The notes under the pieces are model-generated. The model saw nothing but the letters and a program-made list of their open reading frames with translations, made no database searches and was not told the DNA's origin. The position numbers and the translations under genes were made by a program. From Bradyrhizobium iriomotense (GTDB taxonomy: Bacteria; Pseudomonadota; Alphaproteobacteria; Rhizobiales; Xanthobacteraceae): DNA of 64,000 nucleotides. Shown here piece by piece: positions 44,878 to 53,890 of the stretch (position 1 is the stretch's first letter; each line of letters begins with the position of its first letter). The stretch is from NCBI RefSeq assembly GCF_018130765.1, contig NZ_JAFCJZ010000005.1, positions 248,001-312,000 on the forward strand, written 5' to 3'.

Positions 44878-46788
44878 ATGACGAACCTTGATCGGCCCAC
44901 GGGTTCATCCATGAGCCGCGCCGGCCTGCGGTTCTGGTCCGCTGTCCTCGCCTTCGCGGTCTTCATGATTGACGTGCTGACGCCGCTCGAGGGCGCGGTC
45001 GCGGTGCTCTATGTCATCGCGATCCTGCTTGCGGCGAGGACGAACCGGCGCAACGACATCATCGTCGCCGCGACCGGCTGCATCGTCCTGACCATCACCG
45101 CCTATCTGCTGTCGCACGATCTGGAGGCGATCGCCTCGCCGACCCTTCGCGCGCTGGTGAGCCTCGCTGCGATCGGGATTACGACCCTGCTGGTCCTGCA
45201 GAATCACGCCGCGACAACGCGCCTTGCGGCACAGGCACGCCTGCTCAATCTCTCGCATGACATGATCTTCGTCAGGGATCGCGGCGGCGTGATCACGTTC
45301 TGGAACAAGACCGCGGAACAGACCTACGGCTGGTCGGCCGACGAGGCGCTCGGGCAACTCGCCGACAGGCTGCTGCGCACCAGCTATCCCGACCGGCGGG
45401 AAGCCATCGAAGCCAGCCTGCTCGATACCGGGCGATGGGAAGGCAGGGTGGAGCAACGGACCAAGGCCGGCGCCGTGCTCACCGTCGATGCCCGCTGGGC
45501 CCTCCAGCATGACCATCTCGGCACACCCGTCGGGGTGCTCGAGACGCATACCGACGTCACGGACCGCGTGGCGGCGCACAGCGCGCTGGTGCAGAGCGAG
45601 CAGCGATACCGCCGGATGTTCGACGCAAGCCGGATCGGCGTCGTCGAGGAAGACTGGAGCGGACTGCGGACGGCGCTGGATTCGCTGCAGACCGAAGGGG
45701 CGGATCTGCGCGACCATCTGGCACGAAATCCGGATTTCGTCAGTCATGCCCGCCACCTGGCCAGAATCACCGACGTCAATCCGGCCATGCAGAAGATGGC
45801 GGGGGCGAACGGCTCTGCCGCCTTCATCGAGAACGTGGACAAGCTTTTGGGCGAGAACGATCGCAGTTTCCTCGACGCGCTGGTCGCATTCGCGGAAGGA
45901 CAGCGGTTCCACGAAGGAGAAACCCAGCTCGTGCGCCTCGACGGGCGCAAGGTGCCCGTGCTGTTCACGATCACCTTTCCGCCCACACCCGACGGGGATC
46001 ATAGCGTGCTCGTCTTCGTCGTCGACATCACCGAGCGGAAACAGGCTCAGGATGCGCTGCTCGCGGCGCAAGCCGAGCTTGCCCATGCTGCGCGCGTCGC
46101 CACCCTCGGCGAGCTCAGCGCGTCCATTGCGCACGAGGTGAACCAGCCGCTGGCGGCGATCGTCACCAGCGGCGAGGCCGGCTTGCGGTGGCTGCGGCGC
46201 GACGTCCCCGATCTCAAGGAGGTTGCGACGACAATCGGCCATGTCGTGGCCCAGGGCCGCCGCGCCAGCGAGATCGTGACCCGTATCCGGACCTTCCTGA
46301 AGAAGGCTTCGCCCCAGCAGGACATGCTGCAGATCGGCGAGGTCATCGAGGAAGCGACGGCCCTCGTCGCGCGCGAGCTCGCCAAGGACGATGTCGCCCT
46401 CGTCGTCGAGACGCAGCCCGGCCTGCCACCGGTTCGCGGCGACCGGATTCAGCTGCAACAGGTCCTGGTCAATCTTCTGGTCAATGCCGGCCAGGCCATG
46501 TCGGGCCGGCCCGGTTCCCGCACCATCACGCTGCGCGCCGGCATCGTGGACAGTGAAACCCTCGCCATCACGGTCCAGGACAGCGGCCCGGGAATCCATC
46601 CCGATGACCTGCCGCGCCTGTTCGATCCGTTCTTCACGACGAAGGATGGCGGGATGGGCATGGGGCTTGCGATCTGCCGAACGACGGTGGAAGCTCACGG
46701 CGGCCGATTGTCGGTGGCGAGCACCCCGGGCTCGGGCGCGACATTCCACCTGACATTGCCATACAGCCAAGAACACGCCCTGCCATGA
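44878..46788 (+). CDS. Membrane PAS sensor histidine kinase (FixL-type)
   Basis: A 636-residue kinase. Three hydrophobic segments lie in residues about 12-105 (for example VLAFAVFMIDVLTPLEGAVAVLY). A PAS domain follows (about 120-235, with MIFVRDRGGVITFWNKTAEQTYGW), then a second PAS-like domain (to about 385). The HisKA H-box SASIAHEVNQPLAAIV places the phospho-His near residue 416, and HATPase_c has N-box VLVNLLVNAGQAM and QDSGPGIHPDDLPRLF. No heme-binding His is evident in the PAS. Overlaps the response regulator gene by 4 nt. Confidence 0.9.
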   Translation: MTNLDRPTGSSMSRAGLRFWSAVLAFAVFMIDVLTPLEGAVAVLYVIAILLAARTNRRNDIIVAATGCIVLTITAYLLSHDLEAIASPTLRALVSLAAIGITTLLVLQNHAATTRLAAQARLLNLSHDMIFVRDRGGVITFWNKTAEQTYGWSADEALGQLADRLLRTSYPDRREAIEASLLDTGRWEGRVEQRTKAGAVLTVDARWALQHDHLGTPVGVLETHTDVTDRVAAHSALVQSEQRYRRMFDASRIGVVEEDWSGLRTALDSLQTEGADLRDHLARNPDFVSHARHLARITDVNPAMQKMAGANGSAAFIENVDKLLGENDRSFLDALVAFAEGQRFHEGETQLVRLDGRKVPVLFTITFPPTPDGDHSVLVFVVDITERKQAQDALLAAQAELAHAARVATLGELSASIAHEVNQPLAAIVTSGEAGLRWLRRDVPDLKEVATTIGHVVAQGRRASEIVTRIRTFLKKASPQQDMLQIGEVIEEATALVARELAKDDVALVVETQPGLPPVRGDRIQLQQVLVNLLVNAGQAMSGRPGSRTITLRAGIVDSETLAITVQDSGPGIHPDDLPRLFDPFFTTKDGGMGMGLAICRTTVEAHGGRLSVASTPGSGATFHLTLPYSQEHALP

Positions 46789-47456
46789 CTCGACCAAACC
46801 AGGCCCAACCGCCGGCGCCCCCCTCCAGCGCAATCGTCATCATCGTCGATGACGATGCAAGCATCCGCGCCTCACTCGATAGCCTGTTCCGATCCGTCGG
46901 CCTCGAGACGCGGCTGTTCGGCTCGCCGGCCGAACTGCTCGGCAGCTCGCTGCCCGACGGCCCCGGTTGCATCGTGCTGGACGTCCGCCTTCCGGGCGTG
47001 AGCGGGCTCGATCTGCAGGGCCAGCTCGTCCGGCAGGGCATCAGCTATCCGATCATCTTCATGACCGGCCATGGCGACATTCCGATGTCGGTGCGCGCCA
47101 TGAAGGCCGGCGCCGTCGACTTCCTCTCCAAGCCGTTCCGCGACCAGGACATGCTCGATGCCGTGACGGCGGCGCTCGAACGCGACGCGCAGCACCGCGC
47201 CGAAGCCGCGACCAAGGAGGACATCCGCGCCCAGTACGAGACCCTGACGGCGCGCGAGCGCGAGGTGATGGGCCATGTCACCGCCGGCCTGATGAACAAG
47301 CAAGTCGCCGCCCTGATCGGCCTCAGCGAGATCACGGTCAAGATCCACCGCGGGAACGTCATGCGCAAGATGGGGGTCCGGTCGCTGGCCGACCTCGTCC
47401 GCAAGGCCGAGGCGCTCGGGGTATCCCAAACCCGCGGGACTACGGATCACACCTGA
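46785..47456 (+). CDS. FixJ-type LuxR response regulator
   Basis: A 223-residue regulator. The receiver domain (residues 15-135) has the acidic pocket IIVDDDASIR, phospho-acceptor Asp in VLDVRLPGVSG, Thr in FMTGHGDIPMSV and Lys in FLSKPFRD, close to FixJ/TodT types. The C-terminal LuxR HTH is LTAREREVMGHVTAGLMNKQ followed by EITVKIHRGNVMRKMG. Partner of the kinase upstream, with translational coupling. Regulated genes are not shown, but the palindrome at 44580-44597 is a candidate site. Confidence 0.92.
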   Translation: MTRPNQAQPPAPPSSAIVIIVDDDASIRASLDSLFRSVGLETRLFGSPAELLGSSLPDGPGCIVLDVRLPGVSGLDLQGQLVRQGISYPIIFMTGHGDIPMSVRAMKAGAVDFLSKPFRDQDMLDAVTAALERDAQHRAEAATKEDIRAQYETLTAREREVMGHVTAGLMNKQVAALIGLSEITVKIHRGNVMRKMGVRSLADLVRKAEALGVSQTRGTTDHT

Positions 47457-47556
47457 GTATAATTCCGGCGGCACCGCCCGGGGTGCATAAGGCGCCATCG
47501 GCCGCGCAAAGGGAGATGCCCTCCTTGCGGAACACCGCGGTCAGGATTGTGTGCCA

Positions 47557-47934
47557 ATGGCCAAGACCCCGGTGATTGCGATCGTGGACGACGACGAAGG
47601 CGTTCGCACGTCGCTGGCGAGCCTGGTGCGTTCGCTCGGCTACGACGCCCAGGCCTACGAGTCCGGCGTGGACTTCTTGCAGAAGGCGCCGGAAGACGAT
47701 CCGGCATGCATGATCGCCGACGTCCAGATGCCGGTCATCACCGGCGATGAACTCCAGGCACAGTTGATCGCCTCCGGCCGCCGCTTCCCGATCATCTTCA
47801 TGACGGCATTTCCGAGCGAGTCCGTGCGCCAGCGCGTGATGGCGGCGGGCGCGCATTGCTATCTCGGCAAGCCTTCCAGCGGCGACGAGATCATCCGTTG
47901 CCTTGAACAGGCGCTGGCAGGCCAGACGCCGTAG
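47557..47934 (+). CDS. Stand-alone response-regulator receiver domain
   Basis: A 125-residue single-domain receiver (MAKTPVIAIVDDDEGVRTSL). Acidic pocket VDDDEG, phospho-acceptor Asp in MIADVQMPVITG, Thr in FMTAFPSES and Lys in LGKPSSGDE are all present, so it can be phosphorylated. There is no output domain. It probably acts as a phosphate sink or as an intermediate for the nearby PAS kinase. I chose ATG at 47557; a GTG two codons earlier is also possible. Located 100 nt after the FixJ-like gene. Confidence 0.88.
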   Translation: MAKTPVIAIVDDDEGVRTSLASLVRSLGYDAQAYESGVDFLQKAPEDDPACMIADVQMPVITGDELQAQLIASGRRFPIIFMTAFPSESVRQRVMAAGAHCYLGKPSSGDEIIRCLEQALAGQTP

Positions 47935-48104
47935 CCCATCCGTGCGTCTTGCGCGCGACGGCCCTCCTCCCGCCGATCAGACGTGCATTCCGGCAACCGG
48001 GTTGGTGGACCGGAAATACCGGCAGGCCCGGCGAACCTCATATTCGTCGTCGACTTTATCGACATCGGCAGGCGACCAGCGCTGCCGGAAACGAATGAGG
48101 CACG

Positions 48105-50000
48105 ATGCCAGTGACCGCCACCAGTGCTGCCGCACCGCGCCCGCTGGTCTTCGCCGGTTTCCCCGCGAGCTCCTGGGCCTTCGCACTGCGAGTCTGGCTG
48201 GCGATGATGCTCGCACTCTATGTGAGCTTCTGGCTCGAGCTCGAATCTCCTTCGTCGTCCGCCCTCACCGTTGCCGTCCTCGCGCTGCCGACACGCGGTC
48301 AGGGCATGGAGAAGGCCGGCTACCGGCTGCTCGCAACCGCCATCGGCGTTGCGGCATCGATCGCGATCGCGGGCGTGTTTTCGCAGACCGACGGCCTCCT
48401 GCTCGCCGTGTTCGGCGTCTGGGTCGGGCTCTGCGTCTATGTCGCCGGATTGCTGGATGGGAATCGCGCCTATGCAGCGGCGCTCTGCTGCATCACCGTC
48501 GCCCTGATCGCCATCCAGCAGATCGACACGCCGCTCCAGGTGTTCCCGACCGGCGTCGCACGTGGCGCCGCCATCGGCATCGGGGTGCTCGCGGTCGCGC
48601 TGGTCAACGAGGTGCTGGCCGCGCCGGACTATCATCCGGTGCTGGCAGGCCGTATCGAGGCGCTGCACCGCCGGGTCAAGGCCCTCGCGCAAGGTGCCGA
48701 GCGTGACTCCGCCGCGGCTGCGGCAAGCCTGTTGCATGACATCGCGTCAGTACGTCCGGAGATCGCCAGCCTTGTGACGGAATCGAGCATCGGCACGGCA
48801 AGAACCGAGGCCGCGCGTTCCGCGCTGGTCGACCTCGTCAGCGCCTTCTCGCTCGGCCGCATGCTCGCGGCGCTCCCCGCCACATCCGCGCCGGCGCAGA
48901 ATGCGGACAACCCTGGCCGGGAGGCGGCCAGGATGACGTCGATGTCCCGATCCTGGCTCCAGAGCGAGATCAACCGAAAGAACGCAGAGGTCAGCAGCAG
49001 CCTCGACGCGCTGCATGGAGGGACGCGTCCGTATCGCGCATGGCGCGCGCCGCTCTATCGCTCGCGCCGCATCGCGGCCGAGACCGGCGCACGGACCGCG
49101 ATCTCGTTCACGCTGATTGCAGTCTTCTTCGTGCTGGCAGGCTGGCCGAGCACCGAGCTCTGCCTCTCGCTCGTCGCGGTGATCCTCGGCCTCAGCTCGA
49201 CGGCGCCCTCACCGCGCAGCTTCACGATGGTGACGCTGATGGCGATGCCGATCGCCTGCCTGCTGGCCGGCATCCTGAAATACCTCGTCTTCAACGGCGT
49301 GTCCGAATTTCAGCTGCTGGCGATCGGTCTCGCGCCCGTCGTCATCGGCTGCGCGCTGCTGATCTCGCTGTCGAGCCCTATGCTGTCGTCCCTCGGCCGG
49401 CTCGTTCTCGTGTTCACCATCGCCGTGCTCGTGCCGACCAATCCGCAGAGCTACGACCCCGAGGTGTTTCTCGTGACGAGCCTCTTTGCCTGCCTGTCGT
49501 CCGTGCTCGTGTTCGCAGCGCAGATGCTGCTGCCTCCGTTGTCGGAAGACCGGCGAGTTCGGCTGCTGCTGGGAGAGGCCCGGCGCGAACTGGACCGCCT
49601 CGACCGCGGGCGAGCCCGTCGCCTCGCACCGGAGGAAGCCGCCTTTCGCGACGCCGCGCGGATCGAGCAGATTCTGACTGCAAACGGCTCCTCCGCAATC
49701 GACGATCAGATCGCGACCACGACGATGCGCTGCTTCGACCAGGCCGAAGCTCTTCGGCGTTGCCGTGCCGAACTGGACCGGATGAGACAGGGCCCGCTCG
49801 CCGGACCAGCGCAGGCCGCGCAAGAGGCCCTCGCCCGGCGGAACGGCGGCGCGATCTTCGCTGCGGCCAAGGCACTGCATCGGGCGGCGGCACGAAGCAA
49901 CCTGTTCGTCAATGCAGCCATAGCCGCGCTGCTGGCGGCAAGTACGGCGTTCACGCCGTCACAATCTCCGACCGACTCCAGCCAAGGGAAACGGCAATGA
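48105..50000 (+). CDS. FUSC-family inner-membrane exporter (AaeB-like)
   Basis: A 631-residue protein with the AaeB/FUSC layout: two blocks of about five to six helices (residues 25-165, for example LAMMLALYVSFWLELESPSSSALTVAV, and 325-480) separated by a soluble helical region, plus a soluble C-terminal helical domain. The LESPSSSALTVAVLALP segment is characteristic of this family. Relatives export p-hydroxybenzoate and other aromatic acids with an HlyD adaptor. The stop overlaps the DUF1656 gene by 4 nt, matching the aaeXAB grouping. Confidence 0.9.
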   Translation: MPVTATSAAAPRPLVFAGFPASSWAFALRVWLAMMLALYVSFWLELESPSSSALTVAVLALPTRGQGMEKAGYRLLATAIGVAASIAIAGVFSQTDGLLLAVFGVWVGLCVYVAGLLDGNRAYAAALCCITVALIAIQQIDTPLQVFPTGVARGAAIGIGVLAVALVNEVLAAPDYHPVLAGRIEALHRRVKALAQGAERDSAAAAASLLHDIASVRPEIASLVTESSIGTARTEAARSALVDLVSAFSLGRMLAALPATSAPAQNADNPGREAARMTSMSRSWLQSEINRKNAEVSSSLDALHGGTRPYRAWRAPLYRSRRIAAETGARTAISFTLIAVFFVLAGWPSTELCLSLVAVILGLSSTAPSPRSFTMVTLMAMPIACLLAGILKYLVFNGVSEFQLLAIGLAPVVIGCALLISLSSPMLSSLGRLVLVFTIAVLVPTNPQSYDPEVFLVTSLFACLSSVLVFAAQMLLPPLSEDRRVRLLLGEARRELDRLDRGRARRLAPEEAAFRDAARIEQILTANGSSAIDDQIATTTMRCFDQAEALRRCRAELDRMRQGPLAGPAQAAQEALARRNGGAIFAAAKALHRAAARSNLFVNAAIAALLAASTAFTPSQSPTDSSQGKRQ

Positions 50001-50200
50001 CGAACACCTATCGGGAGCTCGTCATCGGCGGCGTGCTCATCGCTCCCGTCGTCTCCTATGCGGCCATTGCGCTGCTCGCCTTCCTGATGCTCCGCCCGCT
50101 GCTGCGCTTCGTCGGATTCGCAAGAGTCTTCAGCAACCCGTCGCTGGCCGAGCTTTGCCTCTATGTGGCGATGTTCGGCCTGCTCGCACTGTTCTTCTAG
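49997..50200 (+). CDS. DUF1656 small membrane protein (AaeX-like)
   Basis: A 67-residue inner-membrane protein with two helices (VIGGVLIAPVVSYAAIALLAFLML and ELCLYVAMFGLLALFF). The opening RELVIGGVLIAPVV is diagnostic of DUF1656/AaeX, which always accompanies FUSC-HlyD aromatic acid exporters. It overlaps the FUSC gene and precedes the HlyD gene by 11 nt. Its role in the exporter is unknown. Confidence 0.9.
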   Translation: MTNTYRELVIGGVLIAPVVSYAAIALLAFLMLRPLLRFVGFARVFSNPSLAELCLYVAMFGLLALFF

Positions 50201-50211
50201 GGAGAAGGATC

Positions 50212-51507
50212 ATGGAAGCCACCCTGCCCCGGGACGCCGCCCAGCTTCATGGCGAACCGCCAGCCGAAGCACCGGTCGATGCTGCAGACACCGCAAACGG
50301 TTCGGCCGCGGCGGACATCGTGGCGCGCGACATCAGCGATCGCGCGGCGGATATCGTCAGACCTCCGACCCCGGCGATGCCTTCCGCAACGCCGCTGCGC
50401 CAGGCTCTCGGCCGCCTCATGCGCGGCGCCGGAAAGCATCTGGCGACCCTCGGCATCGCACTCATCGCCATCTTGATCTCGGTTGCGACATGGCAGCATT
50501 ACGTCACCGCGCCGTGGACCCGGAACGGCAGCGTGCGCGTCCAGGTCGCCAACGTCGCGCCGCAGGTTCCGGGCAAGATCGTCGAGCTGCGGGTGGCCGA
50601 CAACCAGTTCGTCCACAAGGACGATATCCTCTACGTGATCGACCCCTTCGACTTCGAGGTCGCCGTTCGCGTCGGTAAGGCGCTGGTCGAGCAACGGGCC
50701 GCGGACCTCGAGGTGAAGCAGGCCGAGTTCGACCGCCGCCAGCATCTGTCCAATCTCGCGACGACGCCCGAAGAGCAGCAGATCTATGCCGGCAACGCGG
50801 CGCAGGCCAAGGCCGCCTACGAGTCGGCTGTGCACCAGCTTGCACAGGCGGAGCTGAACCTGAAACGGACCAGCGTGACCAGCCCCGTCGACGGCTACGT
50901 CACCAACCTCCTGCTGCGCGCAGGCGACTACGCCGTCACCGGCGTCAGCAACATCTCGGTGATCGATTCCAACAGTTTCTGGATCGACGGCTATTTCGAG
51001 GAAACCAAGATGGCTCGTGTCTGCGTCGGAGATCGCGTCGAAGCGCAGCTGGTCGGTTATTCAAAGCCGATCCTGGGGCATGTGAAGACCGTGACGCGCG
51101 GCATCAGCGTCTCGAACGCGGCCACCGGCACGCAGGGCCTGCCCAATGTCGATCCGATCTACACCTGGGTGCGGCTTGCCCAGCGCGTGCCGGTTCGCGT
51201 CGCCATCGACACGGTGCCGCCAGACGTGCCGCTGGTCTCCGGCATGACCGCAACCGTGACGATCCGGCAGCCTTCCGCGGGCAATCACGAGACCCGGTTC
51301 GACCAGTTCCGAACGAGCTTCGTGGATCCCGTCATGGATTTGTTCGGTGCGGGCCATCCGCAGCGCGCAAACTGCCTTCAGGCCACGTCCCAGCAGCGCC
51401 CCGAGGTGGAAGCGATTCCGTATTCGCGCGAACCCGCGGTTCCCCCGGCACAGACGATCGCGCCCGGCCTCACCCCCGGCATCGACGTGTCACCGCGCCT
51501 GCCCTGA
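50212..51507 (+). CDS. HlyD/EmrA-type membrane fusion protein (AaeA-like)
   Basis: Adaptor of 431 residues. A long Ala-rich cytosolic tail (about 75 residues) precedes one membrane helix (HLATLGIALIAILISVATWQ). Then come the barrel-sandwich half NVAPQVPGKIVELRVADNQFV, a coiled coil, the second half TSPVDGYVTNLLLRAGDY and a beta-barrel (FWIDGYFEETKMARV). GGAGAAGG precedes the ATG. Third gene of the aaeBXA-like unit. The unusually long N- and C-terminal low-complexity tails differ from E. coli AaeA. Exported substrate presumably an aromatic acid, not proven. Confidence 0.9.
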   Translation: MEATLPRDAAQLHGEPPAEAPVDAADTANGSAAADIVARDISDRAADIVRPPTPAMPSATPLRQALGRLMRGAGKHLATLGIALIAILISVATWQHYVTAPWTRNGSVRVQVANVAPQVPGKIVELRVADNQFVHKDDILYVIDPFDFEVAVRVGKALVEQRAADLEVKQAEFDRRQHLSNLATTPEEQQIYAGNAAQAKAAYESAVHQLAQAELNLKRTSVTSPVDGYVTNLLLRAGDYAVTGVSNISVIDSNSFWIDGYFEETKMARVCVGDRVEAQLVGYSKPILGHVKTVTRGISVSNAATGTQGLPNVDPIYTWVRLAQRVPVRVAIDTVPPDVPLVSGMTATVTIRQPSAGNHETRFDQFRTSFVDPVMDLFGAGHPQRANCLQATSQQRPEVEAIPYSREPAVPPAQTIAPGLTPGIDVSPRLP

Positions 51508-51757
51508 ATCAGATTTGCGCCTGTCGTCAGAATCGTGTGGCCCCGACATCGGGCCTCACAACGCATCCACCTGATCCCTTTGGTTCAATTGTACTTTTTG
51601 CGACACGCCGTCGCACCCCTCGCATTTGCAAAATCTAATACCGCTTAAGCATCCTTAACGAGCCTTGCGGTGATATCGCACCTATCGTTTGAGCATCGAC
51701 CAATCGCACTCGGCAGCCGTCACGACGGCAGCGGAATTCAGGACACGGGGACGAACG

Positions 51758-52753
51758 ATGCTCACTGATATGCAAGCGGCCGGCGCCCGGTTGACGTATC
51801 AACCCAGCCGCCGCGAACCTGCCTCCCCGCAGGAGACTCGCGCCTTTCCCCTCGAACGGAGGTGGCGTCAACCCGGTCAACGGGCCGGCACCGCGCCCGA
51901 CGACATCACGATCTCGCGCTGGACCTGCACCCAAACGGGCATAAGGCACGAAGACGCGACGACGCCCGCGGACCGATACTTCTTCGCCATCGCCTTGAAG
52001 ACGGCCCGCATCAAGCTGACCAGAGGCCGTCACACCATCTTCGACGGCGTCATGCCGGCGGGCACATTGTATATCGGCGCGCCCTCGCAGCAGCTCAGTG
52101 CGCAGTTCTGCGCGCCCTGCGATTTCCTCCACTTCCACGTCTCCGCCAGCAGCTATTTTCCGCCTCTGCGGTCTGGGGCCGAAGGTCTCAACGACCTCAT
52201 CCTGCTACGCGACCCCTTCGCCGAGCAGCTTGCGAAAGCGCTGACCGAACGCGGCCACTCGGCCGACCGGGAATTCGCGCGCTGCATCGGCCAGACGCTG
52301 GCCATGCACCTTGCCCGGCGCGAGCTGCCACACGCGCGAGTGAATGCCCTGCCGAAATGGCGGCTGCGGCGCGTCGAGGAATATGTCGGCACGCACTTCG
52401 ACCATTGCATCAGCCTGTCCGAGCTCGCGAAGGTCGCGGGACTGTCCCGGATGCATTTCGCGGCCCAGTTTCGCGCCGCGACGGGGTACCGGCCGCGCGA
52501 GTATCTACTGCATCAGCGCATCGAGCGCGCGAAATCGCTGCTGTCGAATTCCGAGACCGCCCTCGCCGAGGTGGCGCTGACCGTCGGCTTCTGCACGCAA
52601 GCGCATTTCTCCACCGTCTTCAAACGGATCACGGGTGAAACGCCTGCGCGCTGGCGCTGCGCCAGCCGGAACGCGTCGGTTTCGCTCAGGCTGTCCGATC
52701 CGGCTTCGACATCGAAGACCGCGGCTCACGCGCTGCCCGCCGATTTCTCGTGA
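51758..52753 (+). CDS. AraC family transcriptional regulator
   Basis: A 331-residue regulator. The N-terminal half (residues about 30-200) resembles an AraC-type sensor with ISRWTCTQTGIRHED and FFAIALKTARIKLTRG. The C-terminal domain has LSELAKVAGLSRMHFAAQFR and LAEVALTVGFCTQAHFSTVFKRI, almost superimposable on the AraC protein at 43589-44443. Located 250 nt downstream of the Aae-like exporter, same strand. It may control that exporter in response to aromatic acids; this is inference. The start at 51758 is preferred over the 23-residue longer frame. Confidence 0.88.
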   Translation: MLTDMQAAGARLTYQPSRREPASPQETRAFPLERRWRQPGQRAGTAPDDITISRWTCTQTGIRHEDATTPADRYFFAIALKTARIKLTRGRHTIFDGVMPAGTLYIGAPSQQLSAQFCAPCDFLHFHVSASSYFPPLRSGAEGLNDLILLRDPFAEQLAKALTERGHSADREFARCIGQTLAMHLARRELPHARVNALPKWRLRRVEEYVGTHFDHCISLSELAKVAGLSRMHFAAQFRAATGYRPREYLLHQRIERAKSLLSNSETALAEVALTVGFCTQAHFSTVFKRITGETPARWRCASRNASVSLRLSDPASTSKTAAHALPADFS

Positions 52754-52826
52754 ATCATGCGAAATGAGAAAGAGCCGGGGTTCGTGAAATACTTCTGTTA
52801 GGGGATCGGCGATGCTGTGCGTGTTA

Positions 52827-52925
52827 GGTGACTGAGACCCCCAAGTCACCGCTCGAGCCTCCCTCCTCCCTGGGCATGCGAGCATTTCGGGGCCGTCCTC
52901 TCCCCCAAAGGACGGCCCCTTTTTT
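52827..52925 (+). ncRNA. Candidate small RNA with three C-rich-loop hairpins
   Basis: Hairpin 1: GGTGACT (52827) with AGTCACC (52844), loop GAGACCCCCA. Hairpin 2: GCTCG (52851) with CGAGC (52879), loop containing CCTCCTCCC at 52862-52870, an anti-Shine-Dalgarno sequence. Hairpin 3: the rho-independent terminator with a CTCCCCCAA-type loop. This plan (C-rich loops able to pair with ribosome-binding sites, compact three-stem structure, terminator) resembles rhizobial trans-acting sRNAs of the alpha-r14/NfeR1 kind. The 5' end is not defined; no promoter was identified with confidence. Confidence 0.55.
52889..52925 (+). terminator. Rho-independent terminator
   Basis: Perfect 11-bp stem GGGGCCGTCCT / AGGACGGCCCC with a 9-nt loop, followed by six T (52920-52925). 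Orientation is rightward. It lies 135 nt after the AraC stop and just before the end of the convergent mdc operon. It ends either the AraC mRNA or, more likely, the small RNA candidate. Confidence 0.92.
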
Positions 52926-52942
52926 CAACAGCGCGGCCCCAG

Positions 52943-53881
52943 CTAGGCGTTTAGATGGCGCGCGACCCAGGCCCGGACACCCTGAAGAGTTCTGAAATCA
53001 TCCAGCGAGCGCGCCGGAAGCGTGGGCGCGATTTCCGCAGCCATTCCGCTCAGCGCATGCCCCGGACCGAGTTCGAGAAAGCCCGTCGCGCCCGCTTCGA
53101 CGCAGGCTTGCAGGCAATCGGCCCATTGCACGGTATGCGAGATCTGCGCCGCAAGCTTGTCGAGGCCGCTCTCGGCCGAGACGACTGGAGCAGCATCGAT
53201 ACCGCTCAGAATGCGCACACCGGCTTGCGGTGGGAATATCAGCGGCGTCTCGCGCAACGCCTCACGAAAGACCGACGAGGCTTCGGCGAGCCGCCTGGTG
53301 TGAGAGGCAACCTCGACCGGCAGCGCGACGATCCTTGCGGCGTGCATCGCCCGCACGTCTCCGGCAATCCCGCGCAGCGCCTCGCGGCCGCCGCCGATGA
53401 CAAAGGCATCGCCCGGATTGACGATGGCGATCGCTGCGCCGTGGCGCTCGCAAAGGCGATCGACCTCTTCTCGCGAAAGACCGCGGACGAAGATCAGCCC
53501 GTCGCCGGCGCGCGTGGCGGAATCCATGGCCTCGGCGCGGCGCGCCACGAGATCGAGCGCGGTGGTCGCATCGAACAAGCCGCCGACACCCCAGGCCGCG
53601 ACCTCGCCGACACTATAGCCGGCAATGATGACGCCGCGCGGAAGGACATCTGCGAGCGCGCTCACTGCTGCGAGTGGCTGCAAGGTGCAGAGAATCTGAC
53701 CGGCGCGGTTGCGATGCAGGGCCTCGTCGGCTTCGCCGCGCACGAACTCGCGCGGATCCCTGCCCCCGAGCAACGCCGCGGCGTGCGCAAACAAATGCGC
53801 GGCCTCTGGCGCATCGCCCGTGAGCGCGAACATCTCCCGGTGCTGCCTGCCTTGTCCCGAGCAGAGGATCGCGAGCGTCAT
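52943..53881 (-). CDS. mdcH: Malonate decarboxylase epsilon subunit (malonyl-CoA:ACP transacylase)
   Basis: Acyltransferase of 312 residues that primes the decarboxylase by moving malonyl groups to the MdcC carrier. The GxSxG nucleophile is in IIAGYSVGEVAAW (Ser90), the oxyanion segment is LCSGQGRQHREMF near the N-terminus, and the family His is in VASHTRRLAEA. The usual GHSLG reads GYSVG, as in other MdcH proteins. Last gene of the leftward operon, 9 nt after the transporter gene. Confidence 0.92.
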   Translation of the reverse strand: MTLAILCSGQGRQHREMFALTGDAPEAAHLFAHAAALLGGRDPREFVRGEADEALHRNRAGQILCTLQPLAAVSALADVLPRGVIIAGYSVGEVAAWGVGGLFDATTALDLVARRAEAMDSATRAGDGLIFVRGLSREEVDRLCERHGAAIAIVNPGDAFVIGGGREALRGIAGDVRAMHAARIVALPVEVASHTRRLAEASSVFREALRETPLIFPPQAGVRILSGIDAAPVVSAESGLDKLAAQISHTVQWADCLQACVEAGATGFLELGPGHALSGMAAEIAPTLPARSLDDFRTLQGVRAWVARHLNA

Positions 53882-53890
53882 GGTCCCGGC

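Noticed and set aside
44905..46833. Long minus-strand open frame opposite the histidine kinase
   Set aside because: Low-complexity Arg/Asp/Gln-rich translation with no motif; the plus-strand frame encodes a complete kinase.
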